A stretch of 64,000 nucleotides of DNA from CAJQQK01 sp963696075 (GCA_963696075.1 CAVOJD010000008.1:124001-188000), one strand, 5' to 3'. Shown: positions 36,617 to 46,651, numbered from the stretch's first letter. A program made the numbers and translations. Notes: generated by a model from the sequence alone, not told the origin.

Positions 36617-37388
36617 CAAGCGGGACCTGTCAGGAGATGCAAACGGCAACGTGGCAGGCGACGTCGACGACAGCCACGCGAACGCTCGTCAGCACGATGG
36701 CCAACGGCAACGAAGGATAGCATCACTTTGGGATAGGACAGGTCAACCGGCTGCATTTCAAGCTGCACACCGGAAATTGATAAAGCTGCAACGCGGCCAA
36801 TGAACCGCAAACATCCGGCACAGGCTTGGCCTCACGCCGAAGCGCGCTCATCAAATGTAGAACGGCATCAAGAGAAAAATCGGCGGCACTAGAAGACGTG
36901 CGCCAACAAGAACAGTCCAACGCCCATCGCAGGCGCAATGACGGTGAGCATCACCATCACAAGTATTGGCTTCGTCAACATAACACTACCCCGCAAACGC
37001 TACACGACCGACGCTGCACCCTCTCAACGCAGCACCACCCGCCGGCTAACCTGACGCTTACTGACCAAATACACCTTCTAGCGAAAGTTGAAAACCCACC
37101 CGGTCAGCCATCGCAGAACACCATGCAAAAATCATTGAAACACTATACCTCAAACGGAAAAGTCATCAAAACATCAAAAAATATATGAAAATCAACATCT
37201 TGACGAGTATCATTCGCTGACCACAACCGATTCGCCGGCCAAAATCGGTCTCCGCATTCCCGATTCCGTCACCATGAAAGGCCCGATGAGCAGAAATAAT
37301 CTCTGTAGCTGAGGACTTTCAGCACCACCACTCAGTCGCTGGATGAGGCATCGGCCCGCGCCCACTGACCCGCGTCCACTGATATGAC
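36617..37388. other. Long intergenic region, AT-rich in part
   Basis: 772 bp without a large gene. Bases 36950-37210 are AT-rich compared with surroundings. The only item I can support is a possible 30-residue membrane peptide at 36889-36981. The remaining ORFs lack coding character. Confidence 0.5.
36889..36981 (-). CDS. Possible 30-residue membrane peptide
   Basis: The reading frame ATG 36981 to TAG 36889 encodes MLTKPILVMVMLTVI followed by a continuing hydrophobic stretch (residues 6-27) ending LLAHVF. A GGGG stands seven bases before the ATG. The single strong transmembrane pattern and good start context are the only evidence. Confidence 0.4.
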   Translation of the reverse strand: MLTKPILVMVMLTVIAPAMGVGLFLLAHVF

Positions 37389-40300
37389 TCAGCGATTATC
37401 GAACAGCTTGAGCTGGTGCTCATCCTGCCCCTTGGTCTGGCGCGCCAACAGCTCGATCTGGTCGAACGGCACCTGCTCCGCCTGAATGAGCGACCGCTGC
37501 GCCTTCATCGAGCGCACCAGCCCCTCCTGCACAAGGTGGAACTGACCGACCGTCTGACCGGGCAGCACGGCGGCGGGATCAAGCCCACTCTCGCTCTGGA
37601 AGGCGGCGCGAAGCTTCCGCAGCGCCGTATCTTCCCGAACCCGCCCGATAAACCACGACGTAATCTGGTCGCGCGACTTGTAGTCGAGGTCACCCGGCGA
37701 CTGGGTCGCCAGCATCATCCCGAGACCCGCCGAACGCGCCCGCTTGAGCAGGCTCTGCAACGGCTCCGCCGTGGCCGGTTTCGCGTTAGCTGGAATATAG
37801 AGATCCGCCTCATCGAACATCACGACAGCTTGCAGTTCATCATTCGGGTTGCGCTGGCAGAACCGCAACGCCTCGGACAGGAACTGTGACACCCAGAACA
37901 GGATGTTCTCGTTGTCACCAAGGAAACCGGTGTAGATCACCGACAGCCTGGTCCGGTCTTCGCGCTTGAACTCACCAAGCCCAAGCAGCGCATCCATTCT
38001 CAGGCTTTCCCCGCCGCCCTCGAACAGCGCCGAGTTGCGGAATCTGAGACTATCGAGCTGCGCCACCAGATCACGCCGGATCTTGCCCGACGGGTCCATC
38101 CGCTGCGTCAGGTCGGTCAGCTCCGGATCCTCATCCTCGAGGAACGTGATGAGATCCGACAACGTCACCTCATGGCTCGACCGCGAACCAAGTATGCGCA
38201 ACGCCACCGACAGCGTGCCGGACTGCTTCTGGTGCGTCGCTGAGTTCTTGAGGTGCAACATGTCGCCGAGCGCCGCTGACGACAGGTTCGCCAGCAGTTG
38301 CTGTTCATGCTCCGGCAGTTCATTCATGCCCGTCGGCAACAGCGTGATCGAGATCGGCCGCCCCGACGAGCGCCCTGGCGTATAGACCGCGACATCGATC
38401 TTATCGCGCAGTTTTTCCCGGTCGGCCGTCCGCTCGGGATCTTCCCCCTCGCTGCCAAGCCACGTATCGAGATTGGCATAACTGCAAAGATCGCCCTTGC
38501 GGTCGATAAGCACAGCCGGAATACCGCGCGACAACAACTGTTCGATCAGCGACAGCGCAAGCGTCGTCTTGCCCGAACCGGACCCGCCGAGAAACGCCGC
38601 ATGCCGTTTCATGATGCTCTTGTTCAGCGTCACAGCCCGGCTCGACTGGCTCTCGCGTCCCGCAAAGATGCTGTTCCCGTTGGCACCGTCCTCATCCAGG
38701 ATAACCGGCAGCGGCAACGCATCGTCATTCGCCGGCACCGATGTTCCAGGCGTCAGCTCCGAGTTCCAACCCGTCCAGTCCGCCCATGTTTGCGCTTCGG
38801 CCCCACCGCCCGCAATCTCGGCTGTCTCCGCGTGCCATGGGTTGGCCACTGCGTTGGACCCAAGACCCGCTTCATCGCCCTCGCCCGCCGGCGGCACAAG
38901 CGCTGCATCGAGCATGGCATGCATGCCGCCCTCCGCTTCACTCGCCATCGCCTGGATCGGCTGCGCCCGCGGCGTCTCGCCATGCCCGAGCGGAATGCTC
39001 CGGCCAAGCAGATCCAGCCTGAGAAGCTGCATGATCGACACCAGCCCCGTGACCAGCTTGACCTTCTCGAACCAGTCGGCGAAGCCCGGATCATGCCGGT
39101 GATGCACGTGGAATTCGCGGATCGCCATCATCCGTTCCCATTCCGGGATCGGAACCATCACCGCCCGCCCGCCGGCATCACGGAATTTGCGGTAGGCCTG
39201 CGCCGTCTGGTTCTTCTTGTTCGGCGGAAAATCGCTCGCACGCAGCATGAAGCACGTCCGCCCGCCCATCGTCGCGAGCACCCGGTCGAGCTGGCGCTTG
39301 AGCCCGCCGCCCTGCGTCGGCCGGTTGCACAGATAGATCCGCGCGTCATAGCTGTGCCCTGTCGGATGCAGCACCTTCATGTCGATGACGGGCATGTCGT
39401 CGGCAACTTCGGGCCGCGAGACATTGACCTTGATCTCACCGCCCCACTCGAGCGACGCAAGGTTCAACGTCGAAGCAAGAACATCAATCAGCTCGTCATC
39501 GTCGGACGGCATCTCGGCTTCGGACACGCTGCAGAACCGGTCCCACATCTCGCGATAATCGACCAGGAGCTGCGTACTGCTCGACGGCTCGTCATTGTCC
39601 GCTGCAAACCCCAGCGCCGAGGCCAGCGTCGAAATGAAACCGTCCGCGATATCATCCCGCAGCGGCTCGTCCTCGATCGTCTCGCCGCGCACTGTGCTTT
39701 GGGCGTGCTCCAGCAATCGGCGCGTGGAAAGCCCGGCGAACTGCTCGTAGAAGTCCGGCCCGAAGAATTGCGACGGGTCAGGAAAGCTCGGTCCGTCCGA
39801 ATGCTGTTTGGCTTCGTGCTCAAGCCGCCGCCCGATGATCAGCCGCGCCTCTTCCGCGCTGCGGTTCTCATAGAGGGCGACCGGCCCGGCCTTCTCGATC
39901 CTGTCGATATACGACTGGTGCAGCACCGCCCGCGCCTGACCATAGAACTCTTCGAGCACGGAGATGATGATAATGCTGCTCGGCACGCGATTGGCGATCT
40001 GCATCAGGTTGCCGATCGCTTTCGTAAAGCGCTCCTCCGGATCATCGAAGTTTCTGAGATCCTCCACCTGGTCGATACAGAAAACCAGGGCGGATTTCTC
40101 CACCGTCCAGATGATCTTGCCCAGCGCCTCGATGATCTCGAACGCGCGCCCGTCGCCGGAGTTGAGATCCAGCGCCCGCACACTGCGGTGGCTCAGTTCA
40201 TTGAGTTCGCGCCCGAACATATACTGGCGCACGCGCTGATCGATCCGCGGGTCGGCCCGCTGCAGATAGAGCAGCGCCCTGATGATGTTGACGTCCAATT

Positions 40301-40859
40301 CCTGATCCGCGAACGCCTCGCTGATCAGGATGTCGTCGGCAAGTCTGAGCACGAGTTCAGCAAGCGCTTCCTCACCGAGATCGCCTTCGCGCAACTTCTC
40401 GATCTCGCCTTCGGGCAGCCCCGCCTCGACCATCCGCCGCGTCAGCCGGGCAAGCGCGCTCTCCCCGTTGTCGTCCGGGTCGTAGGGCTTCTCGAGTGAA
40501 TTGATCAACCGCCGCAGGAAATAGTCGGCATAATTGGCGACATCCGGCGTCATCTGGGCATAGCCGAAATAGGCCTGCCCCTCACGGTGCGACTTCGTCC
40601 TCAGCGCCCGCACGAGATGCGTCTTGCCCGCTCCCGATTGGCCATGAAACAGCAGGATCCGCGCCTGCCCCGCGCCCGAACCATCAGGCGAGCCGGTGAC
40701 CTTGTTCAGGACATCGTGAAACTTCTGGCGCGCCTTGAGGTGAACCTCTTCGACATCGACCGGATCAGCCTGCCAGACATCATCTTCCCACGTGATCGAG
40801 TGCTCGAACGCGGAAGCATAATAGTCGGGTGAACTAACCGCTTTTGCGACAGAATTCAT
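37389..40859 (-). CDS. Double P-loop ATPase with HerA-like C-terminal domain
   Basis: 1156 residues. The N-terminal AAA-type NTPase has Walker A GQSGAGKT near residue 75 and a Walker-B-like LVFCIDQVEDL near 260. A middle region of unknown fold contains a restriction-endonuclease-sized beta-rich segment (about 470-600). The C-terminal ATPase has Walker A GGSGSGKTTL near 760, Walker B VVMFDEADLYIP near 1010 and a HerA-type ATQSPGDLDYKSRDQI segment, followed by an arginine-rich stretch. The C-terminal domain resembles HerA/FtsK-like DNA translocases. It follows a winged-helix-like gene by 40 bp, forming an apparent two-gene unit. A role in DNA processing or defence is inferred. Confidence 0.7.
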   Translation of the reverse strand: MNSVAKAVSSPDYYASAFEHSITWEDDVWQADPVDVEEVHLKARQKFHDVLNKVTGSPDGSGAGQARILLFHGQSGAGKTHLVRALRTKSHREGQAYFGYAQMTPDVANYADYFLRRLINSLEKPYDPDDNGESALARLTRRMVEAGLPEGEIEKLREGDLGEEALAELVLRLADDILISEAFADQELDVNIIRALLYLQRADPRIDQRVRQYMFGRELNELSHRSVRALDLNSGDGRAFEIIEALGKIIWTVEKSALVFCIDQVEDLRNFDDPEERFTKAIGNLMQIANRVPSSIIIISVLEEFYGQARAVLHQSYIDRIEKAGPVALYENRSAEEARLIIGRRLEHEAKQHSDGPSFPDPSQFFGPDFYEQFAGLSTRRLLEHAQSTVRGETIEDEPLRDDIADGFISTLASALGFAADNDEPSSSTQLLVDYREMWDRFCSVSEAEMPSDDDELIDVLASTLNLASLEWGGEIKVNVSRPEVADDMPVIDMKVLHPTGHSYDARIYLCNRPTQGGGLKRQLDRVLATMGGRTCFMLRASDFPPNKKNQTAQAYRKFRDAGGRAVMVPIPEWERMMAIREFHVHHRHDPGFADWFEKVKLVTGLVSIMQLLRLDLLGRSIPLGHGETPRAQPIQAMASEAEGGMHAMLDAALVPPAGEGDEAGLGSNAVANPWHAETAEIAGGGAEAQTWADWTGWNSELTPGTSVPANDDALPLPVILDEDGANGNSIFAGRESQSSRAVTLNKSIMKRHAAFLGGSGSGKTTLALSLIEQLLSRGIPAVLIDRKGDLCSYANLDTWLGSEGEDPERTADREKLRDKIDVAVYTPGRSSGRPISITLLPTGMNELPEHEQQLLANLSSAALGDMLHLKNSATHQKQSGTLSVALRILGSRSSHEVTLSDLITFLEDEDPELTDLTQRMDPSGKIRRDLVAQLDSLRFRNSALFEGGGESLRMDALLGLGEFKREDRTRLSVIYTGFLGDNENILFWVSQFLSEALRFCQRNPNDELQAVVMFDEADLYIPANAKPATAEPLQSLLKRARSAGLGMMLATQSPGDLDYKSRDQITSWFIGRVREDTALRKLRAAFQSESGLDPAAVLPGQTVGQFHLVQEGLVRSMKAQRSLIQAEQVPFDQIELLARQTKGQDEHQLKLFDNR

Positions 40860-40899
40860 GTATCAGCTTTCCGGAGAACTTCCGGCCCTTGGGTTTTGG

Positions 40900-42102
40900 T
40901 CAGGTTTCGACACGAACGAAATGCCAGACGGTGTTCTTGTAACTAATGGCCGAGGCCTGCACCTCGGCGAGATTGGCCTTGCTCTTCATATCGGCGGACG
41001 CCAACACGACGTGGCCGGTTCGATGGGCTTCCGCCAGCATCGACTTGAACTCGATCTCACTGAGACCCCAGTCCCCATGCGCCTCGGCGATCGCATGCCA
41101 GACGCGCGAAATGAACGCTTTGCGGTTGCCGGGCCAGCCTTCGGCCTGCTGGTCGGCATGCGTCAGAACGATTTCCGCGAACCCTGCGAGATCCGGCCGG
41201 TTTGCCGCCGACGGCCGGCTCCGCCGTGGCGCGAAAGCTTCGGGATCGGCATCGTTCGCAGCCCCACCCGGCGGCAACCCCGCAGCGCCCAGCGGCAGTT
41301 CTTCCTGCCATTGCGCGATCTGCGCCGCCATCTTCGCATCGATCTCGACGTCGCGCGGCAACCCTGCGGGCCCTTCGCCGAGCATTTCCGAGACATAATT
41401 GCGCAACACCGCCTGGCGCAGCGATGCAGCATCCAGCTGCACGGCCCCAACGACTTCCGCTGCCAACGCCGTGATCAGGCGCGTATCCGTTCCAAAGTCT
41501 CTCGGACGCTGCGAAAGTTGTCCCGCCAGCAGCCGGCTTGCCTTGACGCTCAGTCCCTTTCCGGCATCGAGCCCCGACTTGATCTTGTTACCGAAAGCAC
41601 GCTCCAGCGCGACAACCGCGAGCGACATCCGCAGCCGCGAGGCGCTCAGCACCCGCCGCGGCATAATTCCAAAGTGGCCCTGCACGATCACCGTGCGCAG
41701 CCCATCCGGACGCGACAGCGCCTTCAGCATCCGCGGCACCGGCTCGACGCCCAGCGCCCGCGCCAGCAAATGCACGTCGCGGATTTCCGGCCACGTCTGC
41801 GGCAACTTCTGGCCGCCCAGCGTTTCGATAAGGTACGCCTCGCCCGCTTCACTCAACTGATAGCGGCCGCGCTTCTGGCAAACGAGCTGCCCAGCCTCCA
41901 ACAGCTCGAGGCCAGCATCCGCCGCAAGACGAAGCTCTGATGGCGACAGGCGGTGTGAGGCGAGCGGTCCGACACTCTTTTGGATATCGGCCCGGGTCGC
42001 ACCTCCATCGGCTCCAATTCGCGCCAGCGCCAGCTCGCTGATCGCGTGCGCTGGCGAAGTTTCGAACGAACCGATCGCCGCCTGACTGACGGCACCGTTC
42101 AT
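40900..42102 (-). CDS. Winged-helix-like protein partnered with the ATPase
   Basis: 400 residues, not recognised. Residues 20-90 look like a helix-turn-helix/winged unit (ARIGADGGATRADIQ ... GRYQLSEAGEAYL). The C-terminal 90 residues form a second compact domain (KAFISRVWHAIAEAHGDWGLS ... NTVWHFVRV) that could be another winged helix. A Pro/Ala-rich linker lies between (about 275-310). It is the first gene of the two-gene unit, 40 bp upstream of the ATPase. It is probably the DNA- or partner-recognition subunit, by inference from this layout. Confidence 0.6.
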   Translation of the reverse strand: MNGAVSQAAIGSFETSPAHAISELALARIGADGGATRADIQKSVGPLASHRLSPSELRLAADAGLELLEAGQLVCQKRGRYQLSEAGEAYLIETLGGQKLPQTWPEIRDVHLLARALGVEPVPRMLKALSRPDGLRTVIVQGHFGIMPRRVLSASRLRMSLAVVALERAFGNKIKSGLDAGKGLSVKASRLLAGQLSQRPRDFGTDTRLITALAAEVVGAVQLDAASLRQAVLRNYVSEMLGEGPAGLPRDVEIDAKMAAQIAQWQEELPLGAAGLPPGGAANDADPEAFAPRRSRPSAANRPDLAGFAEIVLTHADQQAEGWPGNRKAFISRVWHAIAEAHGDWGLSEIEFKSMLAEAHRTGHVVLASADMKSKANLAEVQASAISYKNTVWHFVRVET

Positions 42103-42491
42103 AATTCTCCACTCCTCGATAACAACACGAAACCGGCCCCTCGATCGACAGAACCGAGAGGTGCAGCCACTGACAGCCGGACGCGCGAATCACCGGGGAA
42201 CAGATGAATAGTGTCTTGATTTGCCGCGAATTGTCCAATCCGAAGGCCACGAGAGGCAGCATTTCTCTCAGCCCTGGCACCAGATAATCGCGCCTTTTCA
42301 GCGAGATGAAGCCGAAAACGGGCATCTTTGCCCAACTCGCGCCGCGATTTGACGGCTAGAAAGAGTTGAGCGGGCACCGTCGGTGCGGCAAGGAACCTCT
42401 CCCTGCGCCCCTTCAGCGTTAACAGTCCGTTAAGACCTATGGTGAATCCTCTCTGAGCGTGGACCACTGTTGGTCTCGAGGGAGTTTGAGT
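42103..42491. other. Divergent intergenic region
   Basis: 389 bp between the winged-helix gene and the CAP lipoprotein gene. Apart from the CtrA-type site at 42419 I see no further element. Confidence 0.5.
42419..42433. promoter_or_regulatory. CtrA-type site TTAA-N7-TTAA
   Basis: Exact match to the full CtrA recognition pattern of alphaproteobacteria, 59 bp before the ATG of the CAP-domain lipoprotein gene, a suitable position for cell-cycle control. Chance occurrence cannot be excluded. Confidence 0.5.
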
Positions 42492-43184
42492 ATGTATCGC
42501 GTCGTTCTGGCCATTCTGGCCGGCAGCCTCCTTGCGGGCTGCAGCATGGGCACAGCGTCCCTGCCACTAAGCCTCAATAACGAGCCGACCACACCAATCG
42601 ACTCGAATTTCGTGTCGAGCGGAGGCCTCGGCGACTATGCGGGATCGGGCCCGCGGGCCACTGTCGCCCCCGCCGCGCAACGCGCGCCCACCCCGAACAC
42701 GCGCACCGCGATGCTCAATGACGGTGCGCCGAAAGGCGAGATCACCAAGGCGCCCCCGGGTGCCCTTGCCGACCGCGACTACCGCACCACCGCATTGAAC
42801 GTTGCCAAGGCCCAAAAGCTCATCAACGACTACCGGCGGAAGAACGGTCTGAAACCGCTGACCATCGACAAACAGCTCACCGAGGCCGCCAAGGCCCATT
42901 CCCGTGACCTTGCCAAGTGGGATCGCATCTCACACTACGGCTCCGACGGCTCCAACCCCTGGGACCGCGTGCGGCGCACCGGCTACAAGGCAAGTCTTGC
43001 CGCTGAAAACGTCGGCACCGGCCAGGTCACGCTCGAAGAGGTCTTCAAGGGCTGGCGCAAATCACCGGGCCACAACAAGAACCTGCTCCTGAAGGATGCC
43101 CGCCACATGGGCATCGCCCTCGTCTATGACGCCAAGACCGAGTTCAAGACCTTCTGGACTCTGGTGCTCGGCTCGAGCAGCTAA
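42492..43184 (+). CDS. CAP (SCP-like) domain lipoprotein
   Basis: 230 residues from ATG 42492 (GGGAG upstream). The lipoprotein signal ends in LAGSLLAGC (Cys17), followed by a disordered linker to about residue 105, then a CAP domain: AQKLINDYRRKNGLKPL, the SxxLA..DxxxHYG strand (HSRDLAKWDRISHYG) and the AENVGTG...GWRKSPGHNKNLL block that carries the conserved His and Glu. Such proteins act outside the membrane; the role is unknown. A CtrA-type site lies upstream. Confidence 0.88.
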   Translation: MYRVVLAILAGSLLAGCSMGTASLPLSLNNEPTTPIDSNFVSSGGLGDYAGSGPRATVAPAAQRAPTPNTRTAMLNDGAPKGEITKAPPGALADRDYRTTALNVAKAQKLINDYRRKNGLKPLTIDKQLTEAAKAHSRDLAKWDRISHYGSDGSNPWDRVRRTGYKASLAAENVGTGQVTLEEVFKGWRKSPGHNKNLLLKDARHMGIALVYDAKTEFKTFWTLVLGSSS

Positions 43185-43211
43185 CCGGCACCGGCCCACG
43201 GCAGCGGATCT

Positions 43212-45740
43212 TCACTCGATCCGTTGCCGCGCCTCGTCCGCCAGTCCGACCAGGATCGCCTCGCCGTTCGCCCCAACGCGGAAGATGCCATACCGCGCGC
43301 GCTGATACTTCTTCCCCTGCCCCTCCTCGAAGAAGTATGCGTTCGTCCCCAGCACCATCCGCCGGCCGCTAAACCGCACCTTGAGCAGCAGGTCGCCTGA
43401 GACCTCGGCCGCATCCGCCCCCGCGAACGAGCGCACCCGCGCAACACCGTCCGGGTCGACATCCGCCACCGCCCACACCGGCAGCGCCTCGCCGCGCTTC
43501 CACGTCGCCCCGAGCCGCGGCGCTTCGAAGTTCAGCGTCATGTAATCACCGCGTATCCGCGAGCGCGGGTCAACCGGCGCGAGCCTCACCAGCACCTGTC
43601 GCCCGTTCGCCAGCACGTCCTCTTTCTCGGCAACGCCGCTGCCGACCACCGCGAACGCCGATCCCGCCGACGCCAGCGCAAGAACCAGCGCGAGCCACAC
43701 CGGCACCGGCGCCTTGACCTCCCACGCCCCCGGCAACCGCACATCCGAGACGGCCTCGCTCATCAGCGTCACACCCCCCAGCACGACCCCAAGCGCCGCG
43801 AGCAGATAGGCTTTCGTGTCGAGCGGCAGCCCGAGCCAGTAGTAGAACGAACCAACCAGCCACACGATCGCCCCGAGCGCGAGCAGTTGCAGCCGGCTCC
43901 GCCCAACGAGATACGCCGCAGCAAACACCGCAACCGACACTGCAATCGGCGGCAACAGATAGGCGAGCACGGCAAGGATCATGGCAAGCGCCATGGCTGA
44001 ACCACCCCGCCACGCGGTCTCGCGCGAGGCCAGCATCGCGAAGCTCGCCACCACCACGCCAACGGCGGCGACTTTCAGCGGCGTCACCGAAAGATCGAGC
44101 GGCACGCCGTGCAGCAGCCGCGTCCCCATTACCTTCAGATTAGCGCCCAGCAGAAACGTCGGATTCCCCATCAAACCAGCCGCCAGCGCAAACCCGCACC
44201 AGCCGGTGAAATAGCCCTCGCCCCGCTCCAGATAGTCCGCATCGTCGCCGGTCTCCGTGCGTTGCGTCGCAAAAAACACCAGACCGGCCGCCGCACCGAC
44301 CCCGCTGATCAGCAACGCCCAATGCAGGTTCCCGCTCGCCTTGAGGTAGCGCATCATGGGCGCGCCGGCATCCACCGCGGGCACCATCAGCAAGGCCATC
44401 ATCCACGTTGCAGCACCACCGCCCGCCGCACCGAGCAGCCCGACAATCCATTTCGACGGCGCGACCATCGCGAGCCCCACGCTCACACAGAAGATCACAA
44501 AACACGCAGCCTCCATCGGCAGGTCGCGAAACAGTGCGAACGCCACCAGCCCGCCGCCGATCATCAACCCGATGAAACCTGCCTGCTGACGAAAGCTCAT
44601 CGCGCTGCTGCCGTGCATCGCGAACATCGCCCCCGCCATCGCCGCCCCGCCAATCACATACGTCGAGGCCCCCCGGAATATCTCCGGCCCGAAGGCAAGC
44701 CAGAGGAAAATCGCGAACGGCACGAAGGCCAGCAGCGCGCCGGTTCCGCTCAAAAGCGACACCGCCCAATGACTGCCGATCCCGAACGCCGAGACACGTC
44801 CGGCAAAACCCACTGCGCCGCGCTCCTTGGCAATCCGCATCACCGCCACGGCGCTGCCACCCAGGATGCCCGCATAGATCAGCCCAAGCAGGAGGAATCC
44901 GCCCGGGCCTCTCAGACTGGGCCCAATCAAATCCGTAATCCAGCCAATCAGAACGCCATCGACCGCCAGCGCGCTAAGCGCCAGAAGCGTCAGACTGAAC
45001 GGCTGGGCGTTGGCAAAAAGAAATGCCGCCCCGACCAGGATCACCGCCCCGGCCGGCCACAGGATGCCGAACGTCGGCGCGAAGATCGCAGCAATCGTCT
45101 GGCTCGCGATCAGCGACAACGCCAACACACTTGCGAGCCGAAACGCCCACCACGTCCGCCCGAGATAGGCCTCGAGCCGGGCCCACGGAGAAAGCAACAG
45201 CGCCATCCCACCCGCCATTGCCCACGCGGCATAGGCCCGTCCCGCATCGAGCCCCAGCCCGGCATTTCCATTGAAGACCGCCCAAAGTCCGATCGCGCTC
45301 GAGGCAATCGCGACCCAGAGCGTCCACGCCGCATCGCTGCGCGCTGCAATCACCCACGCAAGCCCCGTCGCCGCCCACATCGCAAACAGCACATAGGCAT
45401 CCGAACTGACCTGATAGATCTGCCCGTAAAGCGCATAGAGCCCGCCGATAGCCAGAAGGCCCAACAACGCCATTCCCGCGCGCAACCGAATGAACAGCCC
45501 GCCGAGCACAGCAGCAACAAGGATTGCCCCACCAACAAGCGCAAACTTCTCGAATTTATCGATCGCCTGCCAGTTGGCGGCAATCCAAAGCACGATCGCG
45601 AACCCGATCAGCCCGCCCGCCGCGCCAATCCCGATCAGGCCCAACGGCAACCGCTCGATCAGACCGTCCTGATCGGCCGCGGGCTCCACCCGCTCTGCGC
45701 CCGCCATAGTCTTACGCCCGAATTCCACGCGCTTCACCAT
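43212..45740 (-). CDS. DUF2157-DUF4401-GDYXXLXY fusion membrane protein
   Basis: 842 residues from ATG 45740 (AGGATG upstream). Roughly 20 or more hydrophobic segments. The N-terminal segment (GFAIVLWIAANWQAIDKFEKF) has the DUF2157 pattern, the middle resembles DUF4401-type multi-pass sequence, and the last 150 residues form a periplasmic GDYXXLXY domain (VDPRSRIRGDYMTLNFE, later NAYFFEEGQGKKYQRARYG). These three are usually separate neighbouring genes, and here they are one polypeptide. The function of this membrane system is unknown. Confidence 0.8.
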   Translation of the reverse strand: MVKRVEFGRKTMAGAERVEPAADQDGLIERLPLGLIGIGAAGGLIGFAIVLWIAANWQAIDKFEKFALVGGAILVAAVLGGLFIRLRAGMALLGLLAIGGLYALYGQIYQVSSDAYVLFAMWAATGLAWVIAARSDAAWTLWVAIASSAIGLWAVFNGNAGLGLDAGRAYAAWAMAGGMALLLSPWARLEAYLGRTWWAFRLASVLALSLIASQTIAAIFAPTFGILWPAGAVILVGAAFLFANAQPFSLTLLALSALAVDGVLIGWITDLIGPSLRGPGGFLLLGLIYAGILGGSAVAVMRIAKERGAVGFAGRVSAFGIGSHWAVSLLSGTGALLAFVPFAIFLWLAFGPEIFRGASTYVIGGAAMAGAMFAMHGSSAMSFRQQAGFIGLMIGGGLVAFALFRDLPMEAACFVIFCVSVGLAMVAPSKWIVGLLGAAGGGAATWMMALLMVPAVDAGAPMMRYLKASGNLHWALLISGVGAAAGLVFFATQRTETGDDADYLERGEGYFTGWCGFALAAGLMGNPTFLLGANLKVMGTRLLHGVPLDLSVTPLKVAAVGVVVASFAMLASRETAWRGGSAMALAMILAVLAYLLPPIAVSVAVFAAAYLVGRSRLQLLALGAIVWLVGSFYYWLGLPLDTKAYLLAALGVVLGGVTLMSEAVSDVRLPGAWEVKAPVPVWLALVLALASAGSAFAVVGSGVAEKEDVLANGRQVLVRLAPVDPRSRIRGDYMTLNFEAPRLGATWKRGEALPVWAVADVDPDGVARVRSFAGADAAEVSGDLLLKVRFSGRRMVLGTNAYFFEEGQGKKYQRARYGIFRVGANGEAILVGLADEARQRIE

Positions 45741-45925
45741 CACCCGGCATCCTATCAACCACTCAATTAATCACTGATTATATAGGTAAGAGATTAAGCG
45801 TTTCTTATGGTGCCTGACAAGGCGGTTAATTCGCAGTCGCCTCCGCACCGCTACCCTGTCGCGCAGTCAGCGCGCCTGCTGTATCCTTCGGCGAACATCC
45901 CTGAAATCCAACCGGACACCTCCCC

Positions 45926-46606
45926 ATGCCCCTCGAAATCGGCCTTCTCGTCTTCCCGAACATCACCCAGCTCGACATGACCGGCCCCTACGAGGTCTTC
46001 ATCAAGTTCCCCGACGCCCGCGTCCACCTGATCTGGAAAACCCGAGATCCCGTTACCGCCGGCGGCGGCATGCAGTTCGTCCCCTCGAAAACCTTCGCCG
46101 ACTGCCCACAGCTCGACATCCTCTGCGTGCCCGGCGGCGCCGGCATGAACCCGCTGCTCAACGACGAAGAAACTCTTGCCTTCATCCGCCGCCAGGCCCC
46201 CGGCGCCAAATACGTCACCTCCGTGTGCACCGGCTCCCTCGTCCTCGGCGCAGCCGGCCTCCTCAACGGCAAGCGCGCGACGACCCATTGGATGAGCCAC
46301 GAGATGCTGGCGGAATTCGGCGCCATCCCGGTCCAAGAGCGCGTCGTGCGCGACGGCAATATCTTCACCGGCGGCGGCGTCACGGCCGGCATTGATTTCG
46401 CTTTGACACTGGCAGCTGAAATGCTCGGCGACGATGCCGCCCGCAAGATCCAGCTCGGCATAGAGTACGATCCCGCGCCCCCCTTCACCGCCGGCTCCCC
46501 CGCCAGCGCCGCCCCGGACCTGGTCGAAAGCGTGCGTCAGGCCAGCGCCGCCCGCCAGTCCGAACGCCTTGCCGACGTTCAGAAAGCAGCCGCCAGGCTC
46601 ACCTGA
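45926..46606 (+). CDS. DJ-1/PfpI protein, isonitrile hydratase-like
   Basis: 226 residues. The DJ-1/PfpI fold has a nucleophile elbow at SVCTGSL with Cys101 and Thr102, and Asp17 in ITQLDMTGPYE. Position and identity of Asp17, Cys101 and Thr102 match isonitrile hydratase (InhA) of Pseudomonas, which hydrates isonitriles to N-substituted formamides. The length fits. A related AraC-type regulator DJ-1 domain is excluded because no helix-turn-helix domain follows. Cytoplasmic, monocistronic. Confidence 0.85.
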   Translation: MPLEIGLLVFPNITQLDMTGPYEVFIKFPDARVHLIWKTRDPVTAGGGMQFVPSKTFADCPQLDILCVPGGAGMNPLLNDEETLAFIRRQAPGAKYVTSVCTGSLVLGAAGLLNGKRATTHWMSHEMLAEFGAIPVQERVVRDGNIFTGGGVTAGIDFALTLAAEMLGDDAARKIQLGIEYDPAPPFTAGSPASAAPDLVESVRQASAARQSERLADVQKAAARLT

Positions 46607-46651
46607 AAACGCCCCCATCTGAAACGCATCGCGGCGGCTGCCGTCTCCGCC

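Noticed and set aside
38298..40499. 733-codon plus-strand frame
   Set aside because: Antisense shadow of the double-P-loop ATPase gene.
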